Source of the DNA: Methylobacterium gossipiicola | GTDB lineage: Bacteria; Pseudomonadota; Alphaproteobacteria; Rhizobiales; Beijerinckiaceae | DNA length: 64,000 bases | Direction: 5' to 3' | Assembly (NCBI RefSeq): GCF_900113485.1 | Contig: NZ_FOPM01000004.1 | Span: forward strand, 1-64,000 | Shown: piece by piece, positions 56,219 through 64,000 of the stretch | Layout of the letters: each line of letters opens with the position of its first letter | How positions within the stretch are numbered: position 1 is the first letter of the stretch | Notes under the pieces: generated by a model | Databases searched by the model: none | Told to the model about the DNA's origin: nothing | What the model saw: only the letters and a program-made list of their open reading frames with translations | Program-made: the position numbers and the translations under genes

Positions 56219-58209
56219 CAGAACGACTGCCCCAGGCTGATGTAGAGGGCCACGGGGCGCTCGCGGTTGCCCTTGATACGGTCCAACGGGAAGGCGACGT
56301 CGACACGGATCGGGCCGATGCCGGTATAGTAGCGCAGACCCAGACCCGCCGCGTAGCGGATGCGTTCCTTGAAGTCGGGCAGGCTCGATGCGAAGGCGGT
56401 GCCGGCGTCGAAGAACGGCACAACCCCGATGGTGTCCGTGACCTTGATGCGCGCCTCGAACGAGGCTTCCAGCAGGCTGCGCCCGCCGACGGGCAGGTTG
56501 AACGGTCCGCGCGGACCGAGCGTCCGGTAGGGGAACCCGCGCACGGAACCGCCGCCGCCGGCGAAGAACCGGATATTGGCGGGAATCTCGTCGAGATTCG
56601 CCCCCGAGATCGAGCCGAAACCGAGGCGGCCGGCGAGGATATAGCGGGCCTCGTCGTCGAGGGCGTAGTAGGTCGAGCCCTGCGCCTTGGCGACGAAGAT
56701 CGACGGATCCGAGCCGAGGAAGCCCGCATAGGGCGTCGCCGAGGCGATGACGCGGAAGCCCTTGGTCGGGTCGAGGAGGTTGTCGGTGGAATCGTAAGAC
56801 ACCGAAACGGGCAGACCGATGAGCCGATAATCGATCTTGCCAAGGGCGTCCTGCGAGCGACCGGCCTGCCCGTCGACGCCGATCTGGGCGAAGAAGGTGT
56901 CGGAGAAGCGGTGGCGCAGACCGATGGTGCCGCCGGCCACGTCGCTGACATAGGATTGCTGGGCCTCGCGCCCGGCGAACAGGTTGGCCACGAGGTCGTT
57001 GCGGGTGCCCCAAAGGGCGGGCTTCACGAAGGTGGCCGAGAGGCGGCCGCCGAGCCCGCTGGAATCGATGCCAGCAAGCTTGCGCTGCGTCGCGTAGAGA
57101 TCGTTGCCGAGGTAGTAGATGTCCGCGTCGAGCCGCAGGGTCTCGCCGCCGCCGAACAGGTTGCGGTTGGCGTAGTAGGCCCGGATGCCCGGGCCGTCGA
57201 CGGTGGAGTAGCGGGCGGCGACGCCGATGAGGTTGCGGTCGCGCTCGGTGACGTCGACGAAGATCGGCAGGTTGCCGACAGGATCGAGGGCTTCGCCCTC
57301 GCGAACGCGGATGGACCCGAGGGCCTCGACCTTGGCCACGGAGCGGCGGATGTCGGCGATGGCCTGGGGCGAATACGGGTCGCCTGGCTCGGTGTAGATG
57401 AACGAGCGCACCACCGCCGGGTCGAGGCCCTCGGTGCCCCGCACCGTCACCTCGCCGAGGCCCGCGATGGGTCCGGGCTCGATGGTGTAGCCCACCGTCA
57501 TGGTGTGGGCGGTGTCGTCCACCACGGGGTCGCGCGCCACCGCCTTGGCGAAGGGATGGCCCAGCGCCCGGAAGCGATCGACGATCCTGGCCTCCCGCGC
57601 CAGCACCGTGGCCGAGCGTGCCGGTACGTCATCGTCCACGCGGGTGAAGCGCGGGGGCAGCACCTCCTCGGAGAACGGACGCCCGGCCGCATCGCGGGCC
57701 GTGACCATGCGCAGGGTATAGAGGGGGCCAGGCTCGACGGTGATCCGCACCGGCACGAGGGCGCGGGCGCGCGACGCCTCCGCCGCGCCCGCAGCGGCGA
57801 CCACGCTGGATTCGCCACCGAGGGTCACGCCGTCGACGCGAATCCGCACGATGCCCTGATAGTAGCCGTAGCCCGACAGCACATCGGCGAGGCGGCGCTG
57901 ATCGGCCTCGGCACGGCGGACCAGACCCTCGCCGTCCGGCGGCGCATCCTGGCGCAGGCGATACAGGGTCGAGGTGTCTTGAAGCGCGCGCAGGACGTCG
58001 TCGTCGTCGATGCCCTGGAACTTCACCGTGTAGGGCAGGGCACCGGCACTCGGAGTCGGAGGCGCCTCCTCCGAACCGAACAGGCCGAAGAGATCGAAGG
58101 CCCTGGCGGGACCAGCCACGAGGGAACCACCGACGAAGCCGACACTCAGGGACAGGGCGGCGGGCGCGAGCACCCGTGCCACACGCTTTGCGGAGACACC
58201 GAACCTCAC
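56218..58209 (-). CDS. tamA: Outer-membrane translocation and assembly module TamA
   Basis: TamA (about 663 residues) is an Omp85-family outer-membrane barrel with N-terminal POTRA domains. It partners Tam[21 protein letters not shown] and the later [17 protein letters not shown] lie in POTRA regions. The barrel contains [20 protein letters not shown] and the conserved [13 protein letters not shown] loop, and ends [13 protein letters not shown] to a final Phe. A GTG start at 58209 gives a good signal peptide ([20 protein letters not shown]). ATG at 58281 or 58410 are in-frame alternatives. The gene overlaps tamB by four bases. Confidence 0.9.
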   Translation of the reverse strand: MRFGVSAKRVARVLAPAALSLSVGFVGGSLVAGPARAFDLFGLFGSEEAPPTPSAGALPYTVKFQGIDDDDVLRALQDTSTLYRLRQDAPPDGEGLVRRAEADQRRLADVLSGYGYYQGIVRIRVDGVTLGGESSVVAAAGAAEASRARALVPVRITVEPGPLYTLRMVTARDAAGRPFSEEVLPPRFTRVDDDVPARSATVLAREARIVDRFRALGHPFAKAVARDPVVDDTAHTMTVGYTIEPGPIAGLGEVTVRGTEGLDPAVVRSFIYTEPGDPYSPQAIADIRRSVAKVEALGSIRVREGEALDPVGNLPIFVDVTERDRNLIGVAARYSTVDGPGIRAYYANRNLFGGGETLRLDADIYYLGNDLYATQRKLAGIDSSGLGGRLSATFVKPALWGTRNDLVANLFAGREAQQSYVSDVAGGTIGLRHRFSDTFFAQIGVDGQAGRSQDALGKIDYRLIGLPVSVSYDSTDNLLDPTKGFRVIASATPYAGFLGSDPSIFVAKAQGSTYYALDDEARYILAGRLGFGSISGANLDEIPANIRFFAGGGGSVRGFPYRTLGPRGPFNLPVGGRSLLEASFEARIKVTDTIGVVPFFDAGTAFASSLPDFKERIRYAAGLGLRYYTGIGPIRVDVAFPLDRIKGNRERPVALYISLGQSF

Positions 58210-58757
58210 GAATGCGTCGTCCGTCGCGCCACATCGAGACGGCCGCACCGTCGCGCCTGCCTCGGCCCCATCGGGCTCCATCCGTTCGCCGTCATCCCGC
58301 CCCCGCTTCGATGCCGGTTCGCTGTCGCAACGCCCTACCGTCCTCGTCCGGTCGGACCGTCGAAGACGCCCCGCATCCGCCGGGGTTCCGGAAGGATCGC
58401 CCGAGGCCATCTATTCCGGCGCAGCGTAGCCGCCGGGCCACGGAGCGGCAACCATCGGGACGCCGCGCCCCCTCCCGGGCCGACGCGATGCACCACTTCT
58501 GCGCGATATCCACTGGGCAAAGCCCGAAGAACCGACGCCGAAACGAGCGGCGGCACGGGAACCCGGCGGCCGCCGGGGCCTTGTCTGAGAGTTTTCGGTT
58601 TGCCGCCGCGATTCCCGTCACGGCCGCGTCGGTTCGGTTGCGCGTCTCCTCGTCCGCCAGGGCCTCCGAGGGGACGCGACTTCGAGCAGTATCGGCCGGC
58701 GTCGGCGCGAATCGCCGGGCCGGCGGACCGACGTCAGCACCCACGAAAGGATCCACC
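58210..58757. other. Intergenic region between tamA and the cold-shock gene
   Basis: This 548-base region separates divergent tamA and the cold-shock gene. The tamA frame is open as far as 58410, so part may encode a longer TamA. The right half probably contains the promoter and a long 5' leader of the cold-shock mRNA, a common arrangement for cspA genes. No specific element was recognised. Confidence 0.4.
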
Positions 58758-58967
58758 ATGAGCACGGGCACCGTGAAATGGTTCAACGAAACCAAGGGTT
58801 ACGGATTCATTCAGCCGGATGACGGCAGCAAGGACGTGTTCGTGCACATCTCCGCCGTGGAGCGGGCGGGTCTGCGCAACTTGGTCGAGGGCCAGAAGGT
58901 CTCGTACGAAATCGAGAGCGACCGTCGCACGGGCAAACAATCGGCCGGCAACCTGCAAGCCGCCTGA
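58758..58967 (+). CDS. cspA: Cold-shock protein, CspA family
   Basis: The 69-residue protein is a single cold-shock domain that binds single-stranded RNA and DNA. It begins [20 protein letters not shown] with RNP1 (KGYGFIQ) and has RNP2 (VFVHIS), then [18 protein letters not shown]. The length and sequence are typical. A good ribosome binding site (AAAGGA) precedes ATG 58758 by about seven bases. Several cspA copies usually exist per genome, so this one need not be cold-induced. Confidence 0.93.
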   Translation: MSTGTVKWFNETKGYGFIQPDDGSKDVFVHISAVERAGLRNLVEGQKVSYEIESDRRTGKQSAGNLQAA

Positions 58968-59172
58968 ACACAGCCCTCCGGCAGCCTCCTTGAGGCTTCG
59001 ATTCAACATAGCCTCAGGAAGCCGTTGATCTCCGGATCACGTCTGTTGCGTCCGGTTGCGCGTTGGGGCATTGGCACCCGCATCGACAACTTGATTCGAC
59101 CGGTTCGGTTCACCCTATGGCCACGCGCCTCGCGAGGCGGTTACGGCCACGATACCCCACGAGAAAGGTCAG

Positions 59173-59547
59173 ATGAGCGCCTTCGACTACCGGAATTTCG
59201 ACGACCGCCGCAAGAACTCCGCCAGTGCCAAGCAGATGCTGCTGGAAAAATTCAAGGCCCGTCCGCCGGCGGACGATCCGGTGATGATCGCCAAGGCCGA
59301 GGCGCGCGCCGCCGTGGCCCGCGCCCGCGAGGAGCGGGCCCGCGAGCGCGAAGCCGCCCGGATCGCCGCCGAGCTGAAGGCCGCCGAAGAGAAGCGCGCC
59401 CGCGAAGAGGCTGAACTCGCCGCCCAGATCGCCCGCGAAGAGGCCGAAGCCCTCGCGGCCGCCGAGCGCAAGGCCGCCGAAATGGCCCAGAAGAAAGCCG
59501 CGCGCGATGCGCGCTACGCTGCCCGCAAGGCCAAGGCGCGGCGCTGA
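59173..59547 (+). CDS. DUF6481 family protein, Ala/Glu/Arg-rich coiled coil
   Basis: The 124-residue protein starts with a conserved stretch (SAFDYRNFDDRRKNSASAKQ) followed by MLLEKFKARP. It then forms one long charged helix of Ala, Glu, Lys and Arg to its basic end. This matches the DUF6481 group of alphaproteobacteria, whose function is not known. The N-terminal FDDRR motif is the conserved part. GAGAAAGG lies about eight bases before the ATG. A terminator follows. Confidence 0.7.
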   Translation: MSAFDYRNFDDRRKNSASAKQMLLEKFKARPPADDPVMIAKAEARAAVARAREERAREREAARIAAELKAAEEKRAREEAELAAQIAREEAEALAAAERKAAEMAQKKAARDARYAARKAKARR

Positions 59548-59570
59548 GCGCCACATCCGGATGAGACATG

Positions 59571-59603
59571 AAGGGGGCGGGCGGATGCGCCGGCCCCTTT
59601 TTT
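59571..59603 (+). terminator. Terminator after the DUF6481 gene
   Basis: AAGGGG at 59571 pairs with the CCCCTT that ends at about 59599, with an inner G/C-rich stem, and the run CCCCTTTTTT ends it. It starts 24 bases after the stop codon. Confidence 0.75.
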
Positions 59604-59737
59604 CATGTCCGGGACCGAGTGCCCGGTATCCGAGCGTCGCCGGTTGATCGCCTCGGATCAGCGAGATGCGGGCCCCTTTCCTCTTGGGAGAGGAACCCGC
59701 ATCGGTAGAACTTCGGACCGACTCCCCGGAAACGGAA

Positions 59738-59980
59738 TCAGGCGTCGGACTCGTTCTCTGTCTCGTTGGCCTCGGCCTCGTCCCGGCCCTCATGGGCCTC
59801 GCCCTTCGGCTCGGTCTCGGCCTGCGGACCGGACTTGAACGAGCGACGGGGCGCATTCGACCGCTTCGCCTGCGCCGGCTTCTCGATGGCGCCGAGCCGC
59901 TCGGAGAGCTGCTTGGCGCGCTCGTTGAAGTCGTTGGTGCTGCGCGATTGGGATGCACCGCTCTTGAACGCGTTCGCCAC
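59738..59980 (-). CDS. Small hydrophilic protein of unknown function
   Basis: The 80-residue protein (GTG start, GAGAGG six bases upstream) begins ANAFKSGASQSRSTNDFNER followed by AKQLSERLGAIEKPAQAKR. It ends in a very acidic tail (DEAEANETENESDA). It is all polar, predicted partly disordered, and has no membrane segment. A related pattern is common as hypothetical proteins in Methylobacteriaceae, but no function is known. An ATG at 60040 would add 20 residues. Confidence 0.5.
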   Translation of the reverse strand: MANAFKSGASQSRSTNDFNERAKQLSERLGAIEKPAQAKRSNAPRRSFKSGPQAETEPKGEAHEGRDEAEANETENESDA

Positions 59981-60152
59981 TCGGGCCTCTCGGAGTTGCC
60001 CAGGGCACGGGGTCGTGCGGGGTTGGTTGTTCCCTAGCACGCTTCGTCCCCATGGTGGGGACTATCTTCATTCCCGCGTGGGATGCAGAACGAGCGGACG
60101 GACGTGCACCGAGTCGGCGCGTTCGGTTCTCCCCTGTCGAAGGATGATTTTC

Positions 60153-60326
60153 ATGGCCGATGCAACCACCGAAATGGTTCCCTGCGCTTGCACCGATTGC
60201 GTCTGCAAGGTGAAGGCCGGCACCGGCATCGAGCGGGACGGCAAGACCTTCTGCTGCGAGGCCTGCGCCGACGGCCACGCCTCGCATGACGGCTGCGGCC
60301 ATTCGGGCTGCGCCTGTCACGGCTGA
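60153..60326 (+). CDS. Bacterial metallothionein
   Basis: The 57-residue protein has ten Cys and several His, grouped as VPCACTDCVC, FCCEAC and DGCGHSGCACHG. This is the pattern of SmtA/BmtA-type metallothioneins that bind zinc or cadmium in the cytoplasm. The central KAGTGIERDGKTFCCEACAD corresponds to the zinc-finger-like part. AAGGA lies about nine bases before ATG 60153; an ATG at 60144 is an alternative. No metal-responsive repressor gene is next to it. Confidence 0.85.
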   Translation: MADATTEMVPCACTDCVCKVKAGTGIERDGKTFCCEACADGHASHDGCGHSGCACHG

Positions 60327-60380
60327 CCGCGCGTCACCCCGGAGCGGCTCGACCGCTCCGGGATCCGCCACCGCGGACAC

Positions 60381-62234
60381 CTACGCGCTCTTGATCGCCG
60401 GCTTGGGCTCGTCCTTGGCCGGCCCGGCTTCCCCGCCCTTGGCGGCCAAGCCCTTGCCCACGGTGCGGCGCGCCCGGAAGGCGGGAGAACGGGTCTCCGT
60501 CTCCTTGCGCTTGAGCATGGCACGGTACTCGTCGCGGCGTTCGTGGATCGACGCGATCACGAGGCCCATGGGGACCCCGACATCGACCAGAACCGCCTCC
60601 GACAGTTGCAGCGAGGCCTCGATGGTCTCCGGAACGGCGTCGTCGACGCCCATCTCGTAGAGGGCGGTGGCATGGCGCGCGTCGCGGGCGCGGGCCACGA
60701 TGGTGATATCCGCCCGTTCCGCCCGCGCGGCCTCGACCACGGCCTCGACGGCGCGCGGGTTGTCGAGGGTGACGACGAGGGCGCGCGCATGGGCGATGTC
60801 GCAGCGGCGCAAGAGATCCGCGCTGGCCGAGTCGCCGAAATAGACGGGGTTGCCGAGGCGGCGTTGCTCGGAGACCCGCGCAGCGTCGGCATCGAGGGCG
60901 AGGTACGGGATCTTGTGCCGGGTTAGCATCTCGCCGACGAGGCGCCCCACCCGGCCGTAGCCGGCGATGATCACCCGGTTCTGCTGCTTGTCCGGCACCG
61001 GCTCGGCCCGGGCGCGGCCGAGCTGCCCCCGTGCCATTCGCTTGCCGAGGCGGCGGGCCAGGACGGCGAGGGGTGGAATTGCGATCATCGTCACCGTGGT
61101 GACGATGAGGGCGGCCTGACCGACCTCCTCCGGAACGAGGTTGCCCGCGAGCGCCCCGCCGATGAGCACGAAGGCGAACTCGCCACCAGGCCCCAGCAGC
61201 AAGGCCGCCTCGAGGCCGACGGCGCGCGACAGCTTCAGGAACCGGGCCGCCGCCACGATGACCGCGCCCTTGATGAGGATGAGCCCGAGGGCGAGGCCGA
61301 GGATGGCGCCGGGGGCCGACATGAGCTGGGCCGGATCGAGGTTCATGCCCACCGAGACGAAGAACACGCCCAGCAGCAGGCCCTTGAATGGATCGATGGT
61401 GGCCTCGATGGCCCGGCGATACTCCGTCTCGGCGAGCAGGAGACCGGCCACGAAGGCGCCCAGCGTCATGGACAGGCCGGCGGCGGCGGCGGTCAACGCG
61501 GTGCCGATGATGACGAGGAGGCAGGCGGCCATGAACAGTTCCGGCGAGCGGGTGCGCGCCACGAGCTGGAACAGGGGCCGCAGGGCGAGGCGTCCCGCCA
61601 CGACGATGACCACGATGGCGACGATGGCCTGACCGAGGGCGAACGCGAGGGCGCTGCCCACATCGGCCCCATCGCTGCGCCCCAGCACCGCGATGGCGAA
61701 CAGGACGGGGGCGACGGCGAGATCCTGGAACAGCAGCACGGCGAAGCTCGCCCGTCCGGCCGGGGTGTTGAGGCGCTTCTGCTCGGCCAGCACCGGCAGC
61801 ACCACCGCCGTGGAGGACAGGGCGAGGGCGAGGCCGACGATGACCGAGGCCGCGAGCGGCACCGCCAGGGCGTACAGAATCCCACCGATCACCAGCGCGG
61901 AGGCCACCACCTGGATCGAGCCGAGGCCGAAGACGAGGCGGCGCAGGGTGCGCAGTCGCTCCCAGGACAGCTCGACGCCGATCATGAACATGAGGAAGAT
62001 CACGCCGAATTCGGCCAGATGGGAGATCTCGGCGCGGTTGCCGATGGTGACGGCGGAGAGCCACGGATGGGCTTCGGCGAGGCGGCCGAGGCCGAACGGC
62101 CCGAGGAGGGCGCCGGCACCGATGAACCCGAGCACCGGTGAGATGCGCAGGCGATGGAACAGCGGCACCACCACGCCCGCGGTGACGAGGAACAGGATCG
62201 CTTCCTTGTAGGAGCCGGCGTGCATATCCGTCAT
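60381..62234 (-). CDS. CPA2 monovalent cation:proton antiporter with RCK domain, Kef-like
   Basis: The 617-residue protein has about twelve membrane segments in its first 390 residues, including LGFIGAGALLGPFGLGRLAE and ALALSSTAVVLPVLAEQKRL. The latter is the unwound helix region typical of KefB/KefC antiporters. The cytoplasmic part has a TrkA-N/RCK nucleotide-binding domain with VIIAGYGRVGRLVGEML and LALDADAARVSEQRRLGNPV. Such proteins exchange K+ or Na+ for H+ under glutathione or NAD control. The start at 62234 is chosen; the frame opens at 62291. It ends in a Lys/Ala-rich tail. Confidence 0.87.
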   Translation of the reverse strand: MTDMHAGSYKEAILFLVTAGVVVPLFHRLRISPVLGFIGAGALLGPFGLGRLAEAHPWLSAVTIGNRAEISHLAEFGVIFLMFMIGVELSWERLRTLRRLVFGLGSIQVVASALVIGGILYALAVPLAASVIVGLALALSSTAVVLPVLAEQKRLNTPAGRASFAVLLFQDLAVAPVLFAIAVLGRSDGADVGSALAFALGQAIVAIVVIVVAGRLALRPLFQLVARTRSPELFMAACLLVIIGTALTAAAAGLSMTLGAFVAGLLLAETEYRRAIEATIDPFKGLLLGVFFVSVGMNLDPAQLMSAPGAILGLALGLILIKGAVIVAAARFLKLSRAVGLEAALLLGPGGEFAFVLIGGALAGNLVPEEVGQAALIVTTVTMIAIPPLAVLARRLGKRMARGQLGRARAEPVPDKQQNRVIIAGYGRVGRLVGEMLTRHKIPYLALDADAARVSEQRRLGNPVYFGDSASADLLRRCDIAHARALVVTLDNPRAVEAVVEAARAERADITIVARARDARHATALYEMGVDDAVPETIEASLQLSEAVLVDVGVPMGLVIASIHERRDEYRAMLKRKETETRSPAFRARRTVGKGLAAKGGEAGPAKDEPKPAIKSA

Positions 62235-62416
62235 GGAGGGGCGGGACGTCCTTCTCGCTCGGCGCCGAAGATGGCCCGTCGGGGCGATCATGCGGGGGGA
62301 GGGCCCGGCGGCGCAATCGGATTGTCTCTCGGAAACGTGAATTCACGCCCCAGGGGCGTGGCCGCGAAGACGCACCCCGCCCCGCGGCGCAAAAACGGCA
62401 CAATGGCCGCTTAGGC

Positions 62417-62443
62417 AGGAGCTTAACGCAATGTTAAGCTCCT
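62417..62443. promoter_or_regulatory. Perfect 11-bp palindrome containing a CtrA-type box
   Basis: AGGAGCTTAAC (62417-62427) and GTTAAGCTCCT (62433-62443) are perfect inverted repeats around GCAAT. Inside, TTAACGCAATGTTAA matches TTAA-N7-TTAA. It ends 31 bases before the start codon at 62475, so it could be a dimeric-regulator operator, CtrA-type or other. Confidence 0.6.
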
Positions 62444-62474
62444 CCTTCGTCGCGTTTCGAGACACGAGTGCCCC

Positions 62475-63689
62475 ATGCGAAAGACGCCGCCCAGCCGGGA
62501 TGTCCAGCGCGAGCGCCGCGAATGGCAGCGGGAATCCGACCGTTGGACGCGGGAGCGCGACGTCGAGCGGGGCTACCGCATAAGATGGGGCTATGTCGGC
62601 ATCGCCTATCTGGTGGAGTTCATGGTCATCGGCGCGTCCCTCTGGGGCGCGTGGCTGTTCGCCGGGGTCTACAGCGACGGTGATTCGAAGGCGTTCTACT
62701 TCATGCTCCTGGCGCCCCTCGTCTACGCGGCGGTGGAGCTGTGCCGGGTGCCGCTGGGCATCCTGGCGCGGACGCAGCGCTCCTACTTCATCCGGGCCCT
62801 GGCCATCGTCGGCATCATCTTCGCCGCCGGGGTCACGACGAAATCCGTTTCGCAGCTCGGCGAGATGATGTTCCACCCCCGCCTCATGGATGCGGCGAAG
62901 GCCAAGACCGCCCTCAAGGATGCGCAGGCCGACCGCAACACCATCGACGGCCGGATCGCGGCGGCCGATGCCCGGGTGGCCCAATACACGACGGAATTGG
63001 ACCAGATCGAGAAGCGCGCCGCCGAGAACGCGAGCCAGCTTGCCGCCCTCCCGGCTCAGCGCTGCGAGCGGGTTTCCGGCACCAACAGCCGGGGCCAGCG
63101 CTACTCGAACCTCAAATGCGTGACCGACCCGCGCACCGCGACCCTCAACGCCAGCGTCGCCAAGGCCGGCAGCGACCGGGCCGGCGTGACGAAGGCCCTG
63201 GAGGAGGCGCGTCATGCGCGCAGCGAACTCGACCGGGGGGCCGCCGACCGCAAGGTGGCGGATGCCGAACAGGTTTACCGCAACTCCGTCAACCGCTCGC
63301 AGCTGCACTCCTTCACCGCCATGGTGTATGGCGTCGATCCCATCGAGGTGACGGAAGCGCAGGTCCATGCCTTCCTGCGCATCTTCGTGTTCGTGCCGGC
63401 GCTCTGCGCCGCCTTCGCCTCCACCATCCTGGCGCTTTGCGCCGTCTCCGTACGCAAGACCTTCATGGACGAGGACGATCTCGGCGCCACCGTCGATCCG
63501 GCGGCGACGCCTTACATGCTCGATTCGATCACCGAAGCCCTGCGCCAGGAAATGGGCTACGGACAGGCCAAGCCCACGCGCGAAGCGCCCGAGCAGCCCC
63601 AGCGTGAGGCCTCCGTCGCCGGCGGCGCGGTGATTCCCCTCGACCGGCGTCCGGCCGTGCTGCCCGCGAGCGCGGGAGCCGGCGCATGA
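62475..63689 (+). CDS. Membrane protein with central coiled coil, unknown function
   Basis: The 404-residue protein has a highly charged N-terminus (RERREWQRESDRWTRERD) and three membrane segments between about 38 and 128 (the second includes FMLLAPLVYAAVELCRV). A long Ala/Lys/Asp-rich coiled coil runs from about 135 to 275 with a Cys pair in RCERVSGTNSRGQRYSNLKC. A fourth segment (FLRIFVFVPALCAAFASTIL) precedes a cytoplasmic tail. The topology recalls DUF4407-type proteins, but sequence similarity was not evident. It overlaps the next gene by four bases. Confidence 0.6.
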   Translation: MRKTPPSRDVQRERREWQRESDRWTRERDVERGYRIRWGYVGIAYLVEFMVIGASLWGAWLFAGVYSDGDSKAFYFMLLAPLVYAAVELCRVPLGILARTQRSYFIRALAIVGIIFAAGVTTKSVSQLGEMMFHPRLMDAAKAKTALKDAQADRNTIDGRIAAADARVAQYTTELDQIEKRAAENASQLAALPAQRCERVSGTNSRGQRYSNLKCVTDPRTATLNASVAKAGSDRAGVTKALEEARHARSELDRGAADRKVADAEQVYRNSVNRSQLHSFTAMVYGVDPIEVTEAQVHAFLRIFVFVPALCAAFASTILALCAVSVRKTFMDEDDLGATVDPAATPYMLDSITEALRQEMGYGQAKPTREAPEQPQREASVAGGAVIPLDRRPAVLPASAGAGA

Positions 63690-64000
63690 GCATCCACACC
63701 CCGGGGACGCCCGAGAACGTCGTCCTGGCGCAGAACGTCAACGGGCGCCTGCGCGCGGAGACGAAGATCATCGCCGCCCGCGCCTTCCTGTTCCGGGCCA
63801 TCGGCTTCGGGGCATTCTGCGCGCTGGCCGGCATCGGTCTCGGGGCCGCCGCCTACGGCTACGCCACCATGAACCAGTTCGACACGGCGGCGGAAAAGAT
63901 CGCCGCCGCCATGCAGACGGCCCTCTCCGACGTCACCCTGAAGACCAAGGGCGAAGTCACCCTCACGGACAACGTGCTGAAGCTCGAAGGCGCCCCGGCG
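63686..64000 (+). CDS. Membrane-anchored protein, 3' end outside window
   Basis: The frame from ATG 63686 is open to the right edge (105 codons seen). It has a polar start (SIHTPGTPENVVLAQNVNGR), one membrane helix (FLFRAIGFGAFCALAGIGLG followed by AAAYGYA) and then a soluble part with EKIAAAMQTALSDVTLKTKG. It overlaps the preceding membrane coiled-coil gene (ATGA), so the two are probably co-expressed and may form one complex. No family was recognised from the visible part. Confidence 0.6.
   Translation, partial: MSIHTPGTPENVVLAQNVNGRLRAETKIIAARAFLFRAIGFGAFCALAGIGLGAAAYGYATMNQFDTAAEKIAAAMQTALSDVTLKTKGEVTLTDNVLKLEGAPA

Overview
The window looks like a chromosome segment of a high-GC alphaproteobacterium of the order Hyphomicrobiales, most likely Methylobacteriaceae. 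This is inferred from the dusB-ntrB-ntrC and ntrY-ntrX-hfq blocks, a degenerate NtrX of alphaproteobacterial type, HWE-kinase signalling, DUF6894, DUF2934 and DUF6481 family proteins, an OxlT-like oxalate/formate antiporter and CtrA-type boxes. No species can be named from the sequence alone.

Positions 1 to about 4870 are accessory DNA. The 3' part of a VapE-like primase/helicase gene enters from the left edge and is followed by short repeats and two perfect 11-bp hairpins that could be a replication origin. A 57-bp fragment of a class II tRNA 3' half, probably tRNA-Leu(UAA), lies at 2117-2173, and a second 17-bp copy of its last bases lies at 4854-4870. Between them is a decayed element with attP-like inverted 13-bp arm sites, an integrase N-terminus fused to a headless RNase HI, a duplicated RNase HI tail, an intact CHASE3-GGDEF diguanylate cyclase, and an integrase C-terminus fused to a DUF6894 tail.

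From 4876 the window is mainly core chromosome. 4876-9764: a DUF4336 protein, a Gly/Tyr-rich secreted protein, an HWE histidine kinase with its overlapping receiver, a small membrane protein and a class D beta-lactamase. 9736-11569 (minus): cinA, ispF and ispD. 11698-15353: dusB-ntrB-ntrC. 15580-21419: an adenylate-cyclase-like protein, a small secreted protein, an OxlT-like transporter, a methyltransferase and a gamma-glutamyltransferase, all lying between ntrC and ntrY. 21600-25780: ntrY-ntrX-hfq. 26102-34868: an NIT-domain chemoreceptor, uvrA behind a candidate LexA box, an outer-membrane beta-barrel and hflX.

35377-40734 (minus) is a flagellar block, flgE-flgK-flgL. It is followed by tRNA-Glu and RNA-modification genes (rlmB-like TrmH, tlyA, a RumA/TrmA-like enzyme) with a CYTH-CHAD protein. 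46210-51744 is rich in small genes of unknown function, two with CtrA-type context, and includes a peptide-deformylase homologue that has lost metal ligands. 51839-58209 (minus) is tamA-tamB. 58758 to the end: a cold-shock protein, a DUF6481 protein, a metallothionein, a CPA2/Kef-type antiporter, and a membrane/coiled-coil gene pair cut by the right edge.

The main functional themes are nitrogen regulation (NtrBC and NtrYX with Hfq), isoprenoid precursor synthesis, the flagellar hook and filament junction, RNA modification and outer-membrane assembly.
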